Below are positions 50,601 to 61,915 of a stretch of 64,000 nt of DNA, in pieces. The position numbers and the translations under genes were made by a program. Source of the DNA: Triops longicaudatus (taxonomy: Eukaryota; Arthropoda; Branchiopoda; Notostraca; Triopsidae); NCBI GenBank assembly GCA_022885665.1, contig JAGQDJ010000010.1:401071-465070 (forward strand), in the 5' to 3' direction. Within the stretch, counting starts at the first letter, position 1; each line of letters opens with the position of its first letter. The notes below the pieces were generated by a model. That model worked only from the letters and a program-made list of their open reading frames with translations, did no database searches and was not told the origin of the DNA.

Positions 50601-52169
50601 AAACTGTTATGGACAAATCCAAGAGTTTGGGTACATTTCTCGTTTCAACTAAACACCAAAGTTCAAGAAACTCCTTAAAAAAAAATAATAATTACTCTTT
50701 AATTAAACGAATTAATCTCTAATCTGTATAATTTCTGTGCATTTTACACGTTTTTTTAGATCTATCTGATTCGTGAAACTGAGTTTTAATTTTTTTTAAA
50801 TCGAATTTTCAACATTTTTAATAGTTTCGTTCACGCTTCTCAAAATACTACTTCTTCAATTCGTTTTCTTGGAGCACTCAGATTTGTCGATTTTTTTTTT
50901 TTTTTGCAATTTGCAGTTTTGTTCGCATTTTTTTATCTTTCTCGAACTTTCGGACTCGATTATTTTTTTTTTATTTCTTTACGTTTTCTTAAATTGCTAC
51001 CTTTTTCGCTCTTTTTCTTTGGACGTGATGAATTTCATTCTGTGTTTTATAATTTACAGTTCCTTTTTTAATTCTTAATTGTTTGTCGAATTTTTTAACT
51101 CAAAATTTTCTTCTTTTTTGAATTTCTTCGCGTTTTTCAAATATCTGAATTTTAATTTCGTTTTCTTGGGAACTTTTGGTTGTGGATTTTTTTTTTCACT
51201 TTTGGACTCCTGAATTTCTCTTTTAATAAAGTACGCAATTTTTTCAAGTTTTTAATTACTTCCGGATTCTATGGCATAGAATAATTGAAATTCTTTCCTT
51301 GTAGGTGACGGTATGACCGGCATCGCCAACAACGCCAAACGCTCCGAGCACGAGCCGTTCGGTGAAGCAGTCCGCGAAGTATCGGACGCCATCTGTGGCC
51401 TCATAGAAGCCGCAGCTCAAGCTGCGTACCTAGTTGCGGTGTCTGATCCTTCCAGCGTAGCCGCCAAACCCGGTTTAGTGGACCAGGCCGCCTTTACCCG
51501 CGCTGCCGAAGCCATCCAGGGGGCGTGTCAAAACTTGTCCAGTCCTACTTCTTCCCAGCCACAAGTTTTGTCCGCTGCTACTATCATTGCCAAGCACACG
51601 TCTTCTCTATGCAACGCTTGCCGTTTAGCGTCCGCCAAAACCACCAACCCCGTCGCCAAACGACACTTTGTCCAATCGGCCAAAGATGTCGCGAACGCCA
51701 CAGCCAAACTTGTCAAGGAAATCAAAGCTTTGGATCAAGATTATAGTCCTGAACACCGTAACCAATGCGCAGCTGCTACCAAACCGCTTTTGGAGGCAGT
51801 GGAAGGTTTGGTGACGTTTGCTTCGTCACCAGAATTCACCTCAGTTCCTGCGAGATTATCCAATTCGGGTCGTAAAGCCCAAGAACCTATTTGCCAAGCG
51901 GGGCAAGCTATTATTGAAGGCTCGTGTTCCATGATTTACTCCGCTAAATCGTTGGCTATTAACCCTAAAGACCCGCCCACTTGGCAAGCCTTGGCCAATC
52001 ACAGTAAAAGCGTGTCTGACGCTATCAAGAAACTCGTAGCATCCATTAGGTAAAGTATTTTCGCCCACTTTGTATTCAATTTATTATTATTTACTTCCTT
52101 TATCGGTTTAGAGAAATGCAGTTGCAGACTTTTTAGATCTTAACCTTTTTTAGGATTTTATTTTATTGA

Positions 52170-52225
<56 letters not shown>

Positions 52226-55200
52226 GTTATTAATGTTTTATTGAAATGTGGTTATATGGAGCAAAAGTTTTGTAAATTTGTTCCACATTACCGTGACTGC
52301 CCCCGTTATTCGATATTTGAATTATTTGTTTTATTTACATTGAAGCTATATATTGTGTTTAGTAATGTTTCTTTTTATTATAGGGATAAAGCACCAGGCC
52401 AGCGAGAATGCGACGAAGTGATCGAAAAATTGAATGCCGGCATTCGGGATTTGGATCAAGCCTCTCTAGCAGCCATTTCTCAAAACTTGGCCCCACGCAA
52501 GGACAAATCTGCCCAAGCCTATGCTGAGCAAGCTTCCAATTGCGTGGCTAACATGGCCACTAGCGTGGACGTACTCCGTCAAGCGGCTCGTGCCGAAGCC
52601 GAATCCCTCGGCCACGCTGTCAGCCAGTTGGTCAACTATTTCCAGCCGTTGGTGGTCGGTGCAGTTGGCTCCGCCTCTCACTTGGTCAACTCGAAGCAGC
52701 AAATGCAATTATTAGACCAAAATAAAACCGTGGGCGAATGCGCAGTCCAATTGGTCTACGCGGCCAAAGAAGCTGGTGGCAATCCCAAGGCTACCCATGC
52801 GCATGGCGACTTGGACGAAGCTTCTGATGCGCTTAAAGAAGCTTTGCAAGAGTTGACCACCACCATGGAGACGGTGGCCACCGAAGCCGGTGTCGTATCC
52901 GGTTTGGTGGACTCGCTGTCGATCGCTATGACGAAAATTAGCACGTTGAATATCAATATGGCCCGAAGTGTGCAACAAGACGACGCATCGCGTGGCAATT
53001 TTGCTGACTACCAAACCCGCATGGTGACATCCACCAAAGAAATCGCACGTTTGGCTCAAGAAATGGTACGCTTGTGCGATTTTTTAATTGTTATTATTAT
53101 TAGTATTATTATTTTAATTATTTATTTACTTTTATTTAGAACCAGCGTGACACAACTAGGATAGCAACAAATTCGTGAAAAAAATTATAGCAATGTGTAT
53201 AGTAGCTATTATAGTAGTTACTATAGCAATTGTAGTAATTATTATTAGTAGTATAGTAGTTAAGTAGCTTAATATTAATGTAATACTTTTAATAACGTTC
53301 TTAGGAATTAGGATTAAATAACAAATACAATTAACGATTGAAATTATGAAAAAACAATTGAGTTTCTTAAATTAGTGACAACTTGAATGTGCGAAATCGG
53401 ATTAAAGCGATTTTTAGCGGAATACAAGTTACAATTGCGTCGATTAGTGGAACTAAGATATAGTAAGATACACTGTTGCTACAGTAAGTGCAGAATAACC
53501 GGTATGTATATTAGCGAGCGCTGGTTTGATTGAGTTGATCTTGTGTAATTAAGGACAAAATTAATTGAAATCAGTGTATCATTACTTTCAAGTCGTTAAG
53601 ACAGTGGAATTCGGGGAAAAATCGAAAGGATTTAATATTGAAATAATTCGTGTAGAAAAAGGAAAGATTGGAAAGAAAATTAATGGAATTGTAAACTGTG
53701 GCTAATATTCTTTCTTTTGGTGACAGGTGACCTCGTCGACGAGTAACCCGAACCGTTTAGCGCAACTGGGCACGGCCTTGACGCATACTTACAGCCAATT
53801 GGCTGAAGATACGGTGGGCGCTACCATGGCCATCTCTTCGGTGGATACGGCAGTGAGGATCAAGTCGGCTGTGCAAGATTTGGGTCAAGCATCCGTGCAA
53901 ATTGTCAAATCCGGCGGTGTATGCCAAACGGCGCAAGGAGACGTATTCGCACAACGAGATTTGTCCGACGCAGGCCGTGTAGTCCAAGAAAAGGCGTCGC
54001 AAGTTTTGGCCGCCCTTCAAGCCTCTGCCCGAGGCACACAAGCTTGCATCAATGCGGCATCCACCGTCTCCGGTATTATTTTTATTTAAAACAAAAAAAT
54101 CATTATTTTTTTCTTTCTTTTTATTTATGTGTTATATTTATTATTATTATTTTGCTTCTATTTTACCTCTTATTTTATTCGGTGCGTTTATAATTAGTTT
54201 TAGTCTGATTTATTTATTTATTTTTTATTAATATTATTATTATTTTATTTATTTATTTATTTATTTATTTTTTTTTTTGGTGTGTGTGGGTAAACTTTCG
54301 AGAGGCATTTTTTGTATTTTAATTTCCTTTTTTCCTGTTCCTAAGTAGCACAATTACACAAAAAAAAATGCGAAAAAGGCATCTAGGTCTTGCCAAACGT
54401 GTAAAGGAGGAGTAAGTGCTTTGGAAGTGTTTGAAGACGTCTTTGCAATTTGAAAATTGTGTCTTTCTTGAAAATTTTACATTGTTTATTATTTTCGGTA
54501 AATTTCTGTTTTTTAATACATGCATTTTTGTGTGTTTATGCCTTCCAAATAATTTCTATTCGTAGGCTTTTTCATGTTATAGGGCCCGGTAGGGCCCTAA
54601 AGGTTTTCTCCTGTTTAAACAATATTTTTAGTTTTATTGTTTTGTGGAATTTTCATTATTATTGTTATTATTATTATTATTTATTGCAGTGTATAGGCAA
54701 CATTGTCTCTATAGATAAATTTGAAGACTTCAAATTTTTAATTATGCTTTGATTTTCTTTTTTTCGTTTAGGAATTATTGGTGACCTGGATACGACGATT
54801 TTGTTCGCTACGGCGGGTACTTTGCATCCCGAGAACGAAGACGATACTTTCTCGAACCAGCGAGAGCACATTTTGAAGACTGCCAAAGCGTTGGTGGAAG
54901 ACACCAAGACTTTGGTTGCCGGAGCGGCCTCGTCGCAAGAACAGTTGGCCGTGGCAGCCCAAAATGCTGTGGCCACCATTGTACAGTTGGCAGAATCAGT
55001 CAAAATGGGCGCTGCGGCGCTTGGATCGAACAACCCCGAAGCACAGGTGCTTTGATATGCCTTGATTTATTTATTTATATTTTACATATTTTAAAATTTT
55101 ACTTTTTAAAGTTTTTGTGAGACTTTTGTGATTTTTTGGAAAGTTTTTTATTTTTTGTTTTTATTTTAAGCTTTTACAAGTTTCTTTTAGAGCGTTTTAC

Positions 55201-55298
55201 TTTTTCTGAATTTTTAAATTTTGTATTTTTTTCATTACTTATTTGTTTTTGGTCCTTTAAAAAAAATTGTAATTTTCGTTAATTTTATTTCATTTATT

Positions 55299-55331
<33 letters not shown>

Positions 55332-55362
55332 TNTAATTTTCGTTAATTTTATTTCATTTATT

Positions 55363-55393
<31 letters not shown>

Positions 55394-58300
55394 GTGCAAC
55401 GCAAGATAGTGTTTTGGGCCTCATAAAGAATTTTCGAATCTGTGTTGTTATTAACAACAAAGAATTTGTAAAGAATTAAGAATTTGTAATAATTAGTAAA
55501 TTTTGGGTCTGTGTTTGAAGGTTATGCTCATCAACGCCGTCAAGGATGTGGCCTCCGCTTTGGGTGACCTCATCCATGCCACCAAATCCGCCTCGGGCAA
55601 GAGTATCAATGACCCTGCCATGGTTTACCTGAAAGATTCGGCCAAGGTATGATTTTGTTTCTTTATTTTTTCTTTCATTTTTTTACATTTTTGATACTTA
55701 CGTCCCAAATTGCCTGATTTTTAGATTAATTAAAAATTTATTTTTGGGCAATAATTAGACTTCCAAACAAGAGTAGTATTGAGGGGGGTTGGACTAAATC
55801 ACTGGCGGTTTTGGGTGTCTTAACTCTTTCTTGAGTCACGATTTCAGAAAAGCATGGGAATGTGGAATTGGTTTTCATTAATTTATTTTCTTTTACTTTT
55901 TGGCTGTCTGGTACCATAAAAAGCAAAACCCTTAGTCCACCTCCCCTTTCGAATCACTTGTATTCTATTTTTACGTAATTTTCTTTGTTTAAAAATCAAT
56001 TTTTATTTGTTTAATTTGTTTACTCATTTATTTTCGTTTGAAAGCGTGAAGCATACGAGGATTTGTGTTTTGAATTTTTTTAATTCCTTTTTTAATTTCC
56101 TTTGAAAATGTAAAACTTTGAACAAGCGTTGCGTTAGAGTAAAAATGATCTGGCAAGTAGTAAAGATTTGTTGTGAATGTGGGAACATAAGAAACGGGGG
56201 TGAACCAAGTGGTATTGTTGTACCAGGTGGTTGTGACGTCATCGGAGTGGGTGATGTCAAATCAAGAAGCAGAGCTTCTCCAAATCCTGAAAGATGGCGC
56301 AGCTTCTCTGGCTCCCTTAGTGATTCAAGCTCATTGAGAGAACTTTCTAAAAACTTTTGTTTTTACTTTCAGTTTTTCTCTAGATTTCTATCTCTGTTTC
56401 CATTTTCCCACTTCTGTGAAAAGTTATTTATTTATTGTCTTTTTTACCAAGAGTGTACTCGCACATAAAGTAACTAGTCCACGATTGAAAACTAGAAATT
56501 CACGCAAAAGAGCCTAACAAGCTTGTAGAATTATATAGGGCATAAAGCACTCGGTTATTTGCGGTAATTCGCTTGCAAGCTTTTTAGTTGAGAGAAGTAT
56601 TTAACTTCTTGATATTTCTTTTACTTGTTCTACGTCTTTTGGATTGACTGAAATACACAATTACGAGGTAAAATTTAACCAAGAATTACGAGATGACGTT
56701 ATAGGTCGACAAGCCCTCACAAAAGTTACTCGAAAACGCATATAGGTACGTTCTCCGGTTAGGCATGGAATTTTTTTACGAATTTGGAGAATCAAGGCTT
56801 GGTGATTGAAGACCTGTGCATGGTCTGAAGAGCATGGAATGTATAGTACACGTTAAGAAGAAACGAGCCAATTATAACAACACTGTAAAATGGCACTTTT
56901 CTATTGTTTTTTTTTTTGTGTTTTATTGTTAAAAAAATGAAAGAGCAGTGAAAGGTTATGGACATTCATTTCATCAACAGTGAATTACACTGACAGTAAT
57001 GTAGTTAACGAATAACAATAGTGAAGTTTGTTGACATTCATCGTTAGCAAGAATGATGTCCATAAACTGTTAGGAATTCACTCTTTAAAACAATGAGTGT
57101 TCACTTCAGAAATTTACGTAAATGTTCCATTTTGCTCAATGCGTTATTACTGAATAGCAAGTGAAGATTGTTGGATGGTAGTTGGCTAAGTTCACGCAAG
57201 TGCCGTGTTGTTAGAATAGAAAGACTTGATTTCGGCTCGTGGCTTGGTACGTGACTGTACGATAGACTTGAAAGAAATGAAGCTAACTCTGGTTTCTTGT
57301 AGCTTTTCCAAGTTGATTAACACCCAAGCCGACACGAGTTTTTGTGGTTTGGCGTACTTTAGGAAACATGTGTTGTCCCACTAAAAGCTTTCGTGTTCTC
57401 GCTACTGGATGTGAACTCGTGTTTGTGATTAATAGTGAAAGAATGATAGCTAATTGTAGTCGTTTTCCTTTGTATGTGACGACTAGGTGATGGTAACGAA
57501 CGTGACGTCACTACTCAAGACCGTTAAAGCTGTCGAAGATGAACATACACGAGGAACGCGAGCTTTGGAATCGACCATTGAAGCTATTGCACAGGAAATG
57601 AGGGTAAATAACACGTTACGAACTCCGTAAAATAATAATAATAACAAATCAAATATAAAAATGGATATGAAAAAAGAGACGCGACAGAAACCATTCGTAA
57701 GATACTCTCGTCTAGGAAAAATTTCACCGTTATCGTGTGAAACTGTATGTGACTTTCTGGAATCGAAAGGTTAATGGTGTTTATGTATGTGTTTAGGCTT
57801 ACGATTCATCAGAGGCGCCGAAAGGCAAAGCAACGCCTGAAGATTTAGTACGGGCAACGAAACCAATCACCTTAGCTACTGCCAAAGCCGTGGCTGCCGG
57901 TAATACTGGTCGGCAGGAAGATGTCATCGTTGCTGCGAACGTGGGCCGTAAAGCGATCTCGGATATGCTTGCCACGTGCAAAGTAACGTTCCTTCGTTTT
58001 TCGTTTTTTCTTTTTGGACACTTTTTCCTTAGTACTTTTGTGTTTATTTCTATTTTTTAAAATGTGTTTTAATTGCTTGTCTATTTTTGCATGTATTTTG
58101 TACCTTACGATTTATTATGTTCTAGTTCTATCACTGTGTTTCGTCTGATTGTTTTGTCTTGTCTTTCTTTGTCGTTTCGTCTTTTTCGTTGTATTCTAGG
58201 CTCTCATTTTTTATATTTTTATATATGTATTAATTTGCTTTTTGTTGGATGTTTAACATGTATTGGAAGCTTGAATGCGTATAAGACAAAGGAAGGCAAA

Positions 58301-61300
58301 CTAATAGAGTATTTTTTGTATTAGGCTGCAGCGTACACCGCAGAGACGGACGATCTACGGAACCGAACAATGGATGTCGGTCGAGATGTGGCGAAACAGT
58401 ACAAAGAATTGTTGGAATTGGTACTGTACGTAGTTAGCCGACCTGGTCCCGGTGCCGGCACAGAAGCTAAGGCTCACTTCCCGAACGTATCACGAAAAAT
58501 CGCGACCAGCGTTACCATGCTTGTAGCTGCCGCCGAGCAACTTAAGGGTATGGGATTTGTATTTGTTTATTTATTTATTTATTGCTTATCTTTTATTTCA
58601 TTTTACTTTGTTGTTTCCATTATTATTAGCTTTTTATTCCTTTTTTAATGTTTTGTTGCTGACATCTGATTTACTCGTTTTTTATTTATTTCAAATTCTT
58701 TCGATTTTTCATTTTTCTGTATATTTTCTTACGAGTTACAGGAAGCGATTGGGAAGATCCCGAAGACCCTTCAGTTATTGCCGAGAACGAGCTGTTAGGA
58801 GCGGCATCCTCTATCGATGCAGCTGCTAAGAAGCTTTTGCTTCTGCGACCCAGAAAGAGCTCTGTCAAGGTATAAACTGCTTTAAATGAATTTACGCATA
58901 GACAGGAAATTTATGAATTTACGTGTAGACTATATGTTTATCTTAACTATTTGAGAGTACGAGTACACATAATTTAAAAAAAAACTATAAAATATTACAT
59001 AAGAACAGTTCAAATAATTTAGAAATGAGAAATAATGTAACTAACTATGTTTGAAAAAAGTGAAATCAGAATAAGGAATCTTATTGTATAAATGTGTACT
59101 AAAGTAAGAAACTAGTGAAACCAAGTTTGGTGTTTTTGTCCGTGAGATATGTTTGATATTCTTGGTTGTGGCTTTCCAACTCAACCAGATATCAGACATA
59201 TTATTACGGACCTAAACCTAGTCATCGTCTCGGTAACAAGTTCATTAGTCTAAATAACATTTAAATAATTTTCATAAAAAAATTTCTACGAATAGCACCT
59301 TAATATGTATATAAAGTTGCAGTTGTTTCTTTATGAAAATATTCGTGATAATTTTATAGAATACTGCCGCTTGTCCCAATTTTGTTGGAATTTAGATTGA
59401 AAACGAAAACTACTTTTTAGGAAACGGATGAGAGCCTCAGTTTTGACGAAATGATTCTCGAAGCCGCCAAATCGATTGCTGCCGCCACCTCTGCCTTAGT
59501 CAAAGCGGCTTCAGCTGCTCAACGAGAGTTAATTGACCAGGGCAAAGTAAGATGAGTTAATATAAGTCATAGACTCAAGTTTTCACGTCCTTTTTTTCGC
59601 TTTTCCAGATAAGTCGTCGTCCACAGTTCAACTCCGACGAAGGCCAGTGGTCCGAAGGTCTCATTTCTGCCGCTCGGTTGGTAGCAGCCGCCACTCACAG
59701 TCTTGTAGAATCGGCCAACGCTCTGGTCCAAGGCAACGGCTCGGAAGAGAAACTCATCGCAGCCGCCAAACAAGTCGCTGGCTCCACTGCCCAACTCCTG
59801 GTGGCCTGCAAAGTCAAGGCAGATCCTGACTCCACCTCCACCAAACGCCTCCAAGTAAGATTTACCTGTCTTACCGCATCTGTTGAACATTTCACCATCT
59901 CGAGAATGTTTTTCCCATCTTTGAGTTTCTGCCGGTGTTCTATGTTTTCTTCATTTTTTCTGAGTTGCTCGATTTTTCGAAATTTCTCTCGATTTTTTTA
60001 TTTCTGTCGATTTGTCTGGATGTTGTATGATTTTTTTCGAATCTCTTTCTATGTTACTGACTTCCGTTCGGTTTTGCACGTTTCTTGCGATTTTTCTGCA
60101 GTCCTTTCGGTTTTCTGTATTTCTTTCACTTTTCTTTATTTTTTATTTTCCTGAATCTCTGTCGAGTTTTTATATTTCTTTTTGTTTGTTTTTTTTTTAA
60201 CTTCGGACGATTTTTCCGAGTTTCCTTTTTATCGGAGTTTCCGATAATTTTTTCGGATTTTTCTTCTACATTTCTTTCGACTTTCTTAAATCCGTTTCGA
60301 CTCGTACGCTACATAATTCTTTAATTTTTTTTATCACTTCCTTCAAATTTTTTTATTGTATGCGATTTTTCTGCATTTCTTTAGATTTTCCTGTATTTCT
60401 GCGATTTTCTCTATATCGCGATTTTTCTGAACTTCCTTCAGTGTTTTTGAATTTACCATGATTTTTTTAATTCGTTCGATTTTTGGAATTTCTTTTCATA
60501 GTACAGTCTCGCGATTTTTCTGGGGGGTTTCACATTTTTATTTTTATTTTTTTTTATTTTTTTTTATTTTTTTTTTTTTGATTGCGTGTTCCTCTGATTT
60601 TCTGCATTTCATTCGTTTTTTTTCTGATTTTCTATTTTTTTTCGAATTTTCTGTCAAAATTTCTCCGAATTACTTTCAGATTTTTCGATTTTTCGGTATT
60701 TCTTTCGATATTTTTCATTACTTTCAGTTTTCTATATTTCTGGTTTTCTGCATTCGCTTCATTTTTTCAGTATTTCGTCGATTTTTCGAATTTGCTTGGT
60801 TTTTCGAATTTCTGTCGACTTTCCGTATTTTTTCGATTTTTTCATATTGTTTTCCATTGTTGTATATTTCTCATGGTTTTACGAATTTTCCTGACTTATT
60901 CGATTTTCTGAATTTATCGTGATTTTCTTTTGAATCTTCTTACGGTTTTCCAATTTCTGTTTTCTATTTTACTGTAATTTTTGTAATGTTATTTTATTTT
61001 TCTAAAAACCAGGCTGCCGGTAATGCTGTTAAGAGAGCAACAGATAATTTGGTCAAAGCGGCGCAACAAGCCGTCGCGCACGAAGAGGAAAGCAGCCTCG
61101 TCGTTAACAAGCGCATGGTGCGCGGTATTGCTGACGAAATCGAAGCCCGTTCGCAGGTTTTGCGTATCGAGAAAGAACTAGAAGACGCCCGACGTAAATA
61201 TGAAGCCATTCACAAGCTCAAATACCGTACCGGCGAAGACGGCGAGCAAGATGGGTACAACAGTGGCTACGACTCGTCTTTTGATACTTCCAAAGTTTTC

Positions 61301-61915
61301 CGATCCATGCATTTAAATGACTCGGATATGGAACGCAGTCCCGCACCGGCCAACAGCTCCGTGTACCAGAAACTGAGTACGTTCGACACATCCCGGTCAC
61401 CTCAACAACCCGGGGTGAAGAAACAACCCCCGGCCACGCCCCCTAGACAGTACACTAACTCTCCAAATACGCCCAGTTCAGTTCCGCATTTCATTACCCG
61501 GCAGCGTGAATCCCTGGAGGCTGTTGAGGGCGTTGCCACGGCCTCGCCGTCGTTCCAAGAGTCCCGGCAGAAATTTAATGCCGGTAATGGCAACGTCACC
61601 ACCACGTTTAGCACGTTTGTCAACGCCAGGAGTCCGCAAATGGATAATGAGAAGCAAGTGAATCACATGATTTCGAATTTAAAGCTGCAACCAGCGGATC
61701 AGACGACGAGCAGCAATTCTAACGCGTCACAGTTTTATACGAGTACGTCCTTAGTGAGGAACGTGTCGCTCGGAGGTCCACAAAATCAACAGCAGATTCA
61801 TATGGCCCAGCAATCCATGGAACGCACCGAAAGAACGGTGACGATGACGTCATCGTCCTCGTCGATGTCAACGTTCCAGGTGGAAGAAATGAAACGCACA
61901 AGTCATGTTAATTGA
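38672..61915 (+). CDS. TLN: Talin (integrin-actin linker), complete
   Basis: Complete 34-exon gene, 2,788 aa. Exon ends: 38672-38807, 39885-39982, 40226-40523, 40640-40910, 41105-41273, 41400-41657, 41746-41822, 42071-42162, 42392-42480, 43235-43378, 43858-43966, 44266-44528, 45070-45479, 45812-45977, 46559-46789, 47582-47839, 47968-48201, 48414-48613, 48723-48855, 49456-49752, 49875-50014, 50440-50630, 51305-52049, 52384-53065, 53727-54072, 54772-55046, 55521-55646, 57487-57603, 57797-57982, 58325-58547, 58742-58869, 59421-59546, 59609-59854, 61013-61915. Every junction is GT-AG and in phase. The N-terminus MAALSLKVNIVEKDVTKTMQ is the talin F0 start; the ATG is in a good context (GCGCCATGG). 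FERM head, linker, helical rod, I/LWEQ actin-binding module and dimerisation helix are all present, followed by a 228-residue tail absent from vertebrate talins. Cytoplasmic, at integrin adhesions and muscle attachments. Confidence 0.97.
38808..39884 (+). other. Talin intron 1 with two CAAGATGGCGG words
   Basis: 1.08-kb intron. CAAGATGGCGG occurs at 39419-39429 and 39594-39604; the latter continues CGCG and matches the YY1/Pho-type consensus. The same word is at 18925-18935. A CCGCCATTTTC lies near 39208. No coding sequence. Confidence 0.4.
40950..41030 (+). repeat. Inverted repeat in talin intron 4 (GTCCCGGAACTTATT family)
   Basis: GGCTAATAAGTTCCGG faces GTGTCCCGGAACTTATTGAA about 30 bp downstream. 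Related GTCCCAGAACTT words recur in intron 10 (43.48-43.62 kb). Confidence 0.5.
41914..41972 (+). repeat. Short palindromic repeat, copy 3, in talin intron 7
   Basis: CCCGTAAAAAAGTGGTACAC faces CTGTACCTTTTTTTTACTG across about 28 bp. It shares its CCGTAAAAAA(R)GTGG left arm with the 29.29-kb copy. Confidence 0.55.
42071..43378 (+). other. TLN: Talin head-rod linker and start of rod, exons 8-10
   Basis: Exons 8 and 9 encode a flexible linker of about 61 residues (EEGSKGGKVNTESVAKP, PQPYTTGNMQSAQMPT), the position of the calpain-sensitive region in vertebrates. Exon 10 (QRALVTTISAGHDAIAIAEH) begins the first rod bundle. Confidence 0.85.
43480..43620 (+). repeat. GTCCCAGAACTT repeats in talin intron 10
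   Basis: Two direct copies, TTGTCCCAGAACTTGTTGGC and TGTCCCAGAACTTTTTGGC, alternate with inverted forms (ACTTCTGGGAATG, TTTCTGGGACTTGG) in about 130 bp. Probably the remains of a small element or a local repeat. Confidence 0.5.
46298..46360 (+). repeat. Short palindromic repeat, copy 4, in talin intron 14
   Basis: AATAAAAAGTGGGACAGT faces GTCGTACCATTTTTTATC. A more diverged member of the family at 29.29, 33.84 and 41.92 kb. Confidence 0.4.
52172..52226 (+). repeat. (ATT)n microsatellite in talin intron 23
   Basis: About 55 bp of ATT reiteration just after the 51305-52049 exon. Confidence 0.9.
55270..55395 (+). repeat. Duplicated 62-63-bp block around a single N (assembly scar)
   Basis: The block starting TAATTTTCGTTAATTTTATT and ending in about 30 T and GT occurs twice, at 55270-55332 and 55334-55395, separated by N at 55333. 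Near-identity including the poly-T suggests that two contig ends were joined without collapsing their overlap. It lies in talin intron 26 and does not affect coding. Confidence 0.8.
55647..57486 (+). other. Talin intron 27 (1.84 kb), largest in the rod
   Basis: AT-rich. Around 56.95-57.13 kb the words GGACATTCAT, TTGACATTCATCG, AATGATGTCC and GAGTGTTCAC recur as a local field. A 116-codon + frame at 56118-56468 has no recognised homology. Confidence 0.4.
58742..61228 (+). other. TLN: Talin I/LWEQ (THATCH) actin-binding module and dimerisation helix, exons 31-34
   Basis: Contains WEDPEDPSVIAENELLGAA, LEAAKSIAAATSALVKAASA, WSEGLISAARLVAAATHSLV, AKQVAGSTAQLLVACKVKAD and LQAAGNAVKRATDNLVKAAQ, the conserved I/LWEQ blocks, then the dimerisation helix IEKELEDARRKYEAIHKLKY. 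This is the main C-terminal F-actin binding site. A 1.16-kb intron with a minisatellite interrupts it before the last exon. Confidence 0.94.
59940..60960 (+). repeat. TTTCGATTTTTCTG minisatellite in last talin intron
   Basis: About 1 kb of degenerate reiteration of TTTCGATTTTTCTGTATTTC with an irregular 20-30 bp period, making up most of intron 33 (59855-61012). Phe/Ser-rich open frames here are by-products of the repeat. The opposite strand of 26.7-27.36 kb has similar words. Confidence 0.65.
61229..61915 (+). other. TLN: Talin C-terminal tail extension (228 residues)
   Basis: Residues about 2561-2788 follow the helix where vertebrate talins end. The tail is Ser/Thr/Gln/Asn-rich and probably disordered. 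It has an acidic Tyr/Gly start (EDGEQDGYNSGYDSSFD), a proline-rich basic patch (KKQPPATPPRQYTNSP) resembling an SH3 ligand, and a helical-looking motif NEKQVNHMISNLKLQ before a Thr/Ser run. All in one exon with the dimerisation helix. Function unknown; some arthropod talins are also longer than vertebrate ones. Confidence 0.85.

Larger units (their letters stand above)
43858..58547 (+). other. TLN: Talin helical rod exons 11-30 (R1-R12, vinculin-binding helices)
   Basis: Alanine-rich amphipathic helices matching vertebrate talin bundle by bundle: AAISTISSNLPDMARGVKMI (R2), ATQCALATSQLVACAKVVAP (R3), GEMVRQARVLAQATAQLIQA, CGPLEVDAALDVLEDLQ, QVLSAATIIAKHTSSLCNAC (R7), DKAPGQRECDEVIEKLN (R9), TILFATAGTLHPEND-like R11 sequence and EDVIVAANVGRKAISDML (R12). 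Bundles in this region bind vinculin, RIAM and KANK in other animals. The exons flank AT-rich introns up to about 1.8 kb. Confidence 0.93.

Noticed and set aside
60458..60922. 154-codon Phe-rich frame on the + strand
   Set aside because: Lies inside the TTTCGATTTTTCTG minisatellite in a talin intron; membrane-like composition is an artefact of T-richness.
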